From Mantamonas sphyraenae (taxonomy: Eukaryota; CRuMs; Mantamonadidae), in assembly GCA_026936335.1 (NCBI GenBank), contig JAPMXV010000057.1:62001-126000 (forward strand): DNA of 64,000 bases. The letters run 5' to 3'. This document shows, in pieces, positions 61,701-64,000 of this stretch. How positions within the stretch are numbered: the stretch's first letter is position 1; each line of letters begins with the position of its first letter. A program made the position numbers and the translations under genes. Below the pieces are notes generated by a model that saw only the letters and a program-made list of their open reading frames with translations, ran no database searches and was not told the DNA's origin.

Positions 61701-64000
61701 CCTGCGTGGCCCTCTGCTGTGCCACGAGTTGTGCACGCAGCTCCTGCACGTGTTGCCTCTGTGTCACGTTGTCCTTCTCCAGCTCGGTCAGCCTGTTGCT
61801 CTTCTCCGCATCCAACACCTCCCAATTGCGTGCCTGAGTGCGCATCTGCTCCTGCAACGCCGCATACTCTGCCATGCTTGCCTCGTGCTCCTTCTGTTGG
61901 CTGTCCAGGATGCGTTTGATTTCCCGTTCCATCTCACCCGTGCGTTCCCGTGCCCCGTCCAGCTCACCGCGAAGACGCGCCACCTCCTGGTCCTGTTCGT
62001 ATGCACCGCGTTCCATCAGTTCCATCTGCGTGTTGACACGCTCCATGTGCCGTTCTGCCTCCGCCATGCGCTCTCCATGCGCCTTGTCCTGTGCCAGTTT
62101 CTCTTCGCTCAGCTCGTTGAAATTGTTGCCCAGCTCGATGTGGTCTGCCCACAGCTCGTCGTACTGTTGCTGCAGCTTCTCCACACGCAGCTGCAGCTTG
62201 CGTCGCTCCTCCATGAGGTCTGCCGTCTGTGCACTGTGTCGTCCCATCATTCCACCCATCAGCAGCACGCTGTCGTTGTTCTCCTCCTTTGGCGTGTGTG
62301 CCTCTGCCTGTCTGTGCCTCGGCGTGTCACCACCACTGTGACTGCCGCCTTCGACGTTCCCTCCTGCCTCTCCCGCCTCGCTGGCTGTCTTGCGCCTCAG
62401 GCGCTGCTCCAGCTGCTGCTTCTCACGCTGTGCACGCTGCAGCTTACCCTCGAGCTGCTTCCGTCGCTCCTGTTCACTGGCAAGGGTCTTTTGCACACGG
62501 CGAAGCTCCTTGGAGGCGTCACTGCCCTCTTCTGCCGCACGTGCTTCCAGGCTATTGATCTGCACGCTCATCTCCTGGATCAGCGTCTGCCTGCGTGCCA
62601 CCTCCTCGGCCAGGTGCTTGCGGTCGGCCTGCAGGGCGCTAAACTGGCTCTGCAGTGTGCTCAGCTGCGCGTGAACGGTGTTAAACTCGTTGTGCACCCT
62701 CTCCAACTCCTCCTGCTTGCCCTCCAGCTCGCGTGCGTGCCTTTCCTCCACACTGGCTTGCTGACTCTTGAGCAACTGCAGCTGCCGTTCCATTTCAAAC
62801 AGTTCGTTGTTGTAGCTGAGTTCCGTCTGGTTCAACGCCGTGTGTGCCTCGGCTCGCAGATCCGACAACTGTGCATCGCGCTCCTGCGCCGTAAACTGCA
62901 GCTGCTCCTCCATCTCTGAGATTTCCATTTCGCAGGACAGCACGTGTCGCTTGGCGGCGGCAATTTCCGCATCGGCATTGATTTGCAACGCCGCGAGTTG
63001 TGTCTGCAGCGCACCTTGCTCGCCACGCAGACGTCCGTTCTCCTTGCGCAGTCGCTCCACGTCTGCCAGCAGCACATTCACACTGCTGCCATCAGACGCA
63101 AACACTTCGTTGCGTGCAGGCAGCGACACCTTGAGACCACGCAGACACTCCAGTCGGAGATCGTAGGCACGCTTCTGGGCGTTGCTTGCTTCCACCAGGA
63201 ACGTCATCTGTTGCAACAGTTTGCTGTGTTCGTCCTCCTCAACGTCGTTGTCGTTGTCGTTGTCGTGGTCGTTGTCGTTGTCATCGTCCTCCTCGCGCTC
63301 GCGTCGTGCCACTGTGATGTTCTTCAACGCCAACAAGTCTTCCAGATGCGTCTGGTAGTTGTTGGCATGTTGCGACTGTGCCCTCTGCATGGCCTGCAGC
63401 TCCGCGTTGGCCTGTTCCAGCTTGGCTTCCAGGTCGCGGTTCAGCATGATCCAATGCTCGTGCGAGTTGCCCGCGTGCAACTGTTCCTCGTAACCTTCCA
63501 CCTGCAGCTGCAGCTCCTGGTTCACCCGTTCCGACTCTGCAGCATGTTCCAACAGCACCTGCATGTGATTCTCCGCCATCTGGTGCTGCGACTCTAGGTA
63601 CATAAACATGTTGTCCAGGATTCGCCTGTGTTCCTGTGCCTGTCGTGCGGCCGCCTCGCTGGGAACGATGGATACGGGTACATTGCGTGTCAGTCGGTCG
63701 TCGGTGGCAGTGGGGAGTGGCAGGTGCGCGGGTGGTTGGGCAGGTTGCACCCCGCACAACACTCGACTCTCTTGTACACTCACATGGCGGCTGCGTTGTG
63801 GTTGCCATCAACGCCGTGTGTGCCGTCTGCTGCGCCCACAGGGACGAGCTGGTCCTCATCGTCGTCATCGTCGTTGTTATTGGCACCGTGTTGGCCTTGT
63901 CGAGTGCCGTGCTGCTGTTGCGGCCTGCTCTGTTGGTCTCCATCTGCAGAGGCGCTTGTCAGCTGCAAGAGCTGAACTTGACATTCTTTCAGCTCTGCGT
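58764..64000 (-). CDS. Very long coiled-coil protein, 5' end beyond the window, apparent one-base frameshift
   Basis: The first visible exon runs from the window edge to 63784, ending in a GTGAGT donor, and joins 63658 (CAG acceptor, phase 2). From there to about 60482 one frame is open. Then an identical style of coiled coil continues in the next frame down to the stop at 58764. The switch falls in a run of four C (60478-60481, GGGG on the coding strand); deleting one base would give an unbroken EAQGQLQRLENEL. About 1,700 residues are visible, almost all heptad repeat rich in E, Q, R and L, with an Asp/Asn-rich region near the start. Such proteins include rootletin, golgins and centrosomal scaffolds; which one cannot be said. 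Either a sequencing error or a true lesion explains the shift. Confidence 0.7.

Overview
The window is nuclear DNA from a gene-dense, GC-rich unicellular eukaryote. About 32 protein genes fit into 64 kb on both strands. Many are split by short GT-AG introns whose donors usually read GTNNGT and which often carry CA/GT dinucleotide tracts close to the splice sites. Kinesin-2, an axonemal dynein light intermediate chain (DNALI1) and SPEF1 show that the organism builds a motile flagellum. A PARP6/8-type enzyme, SIN1, Ku80, UBA5 and VPS39 give a broadly opisthokont or apusomonad-like protist profile. I cannot name the species. No tRNA or rRNA gene was seen.

Layout: 1-12.3 kb holds a PARP6/8-like gene cut by the window edge, a BFR1-like polysome protein, a WD40 protein, a PELP1/RIX1-like acidic protein, an orphan membrane protein and kinesin-2. 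At 12.4-14.8 kb is a membrane-anchored pepsin-family gene whose parts are in circularly permuted order: the first catalytic motif (DTG) lies at the C terminus. From 15 to 42.4 kb come UBA5, VPS39, a Pumilio RNA-binding protein, an orphan gene, the TORC2 subunit SIN1, DNALI1, a monoamine-oxidase-like flavoprotein, MPP10, ribosomal protein L18, ALG3, a large secreted cysteine-repeat protein, SPEF1 and an atypical Ras-like GTPase.

The region from 42.4 to 50.2 kb is a mobile-element island. It carries an intact gene for a protein of about 1,750 residues whose C terminus looks like a Fanzor (eukaryotic TnpB relative) nuclease, a strong hairpin 6 bases after its stop codon, a decayed fragment resembling a second Fanzor C terminus, and a DD34E Tc1/IS630-type transposase. 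From 50.4 kb to the end ordinary genes resume: several orphans, the proteasome chaperone PSMG1, a universal-stress-protein domain gene, Ku80 and a very long coiled-coil gene that runs off the right edge and contains an apparent one-base frameshift.

Genes are packed so tightly that same-strand neighbours may be 6-11 bases apart and divergent start codons 60-210 bases apart, so shared promoters are likely. All exon boundaries were inferred by eye from splice motifs, reading phase and protein-family knowledge. No searches were run.
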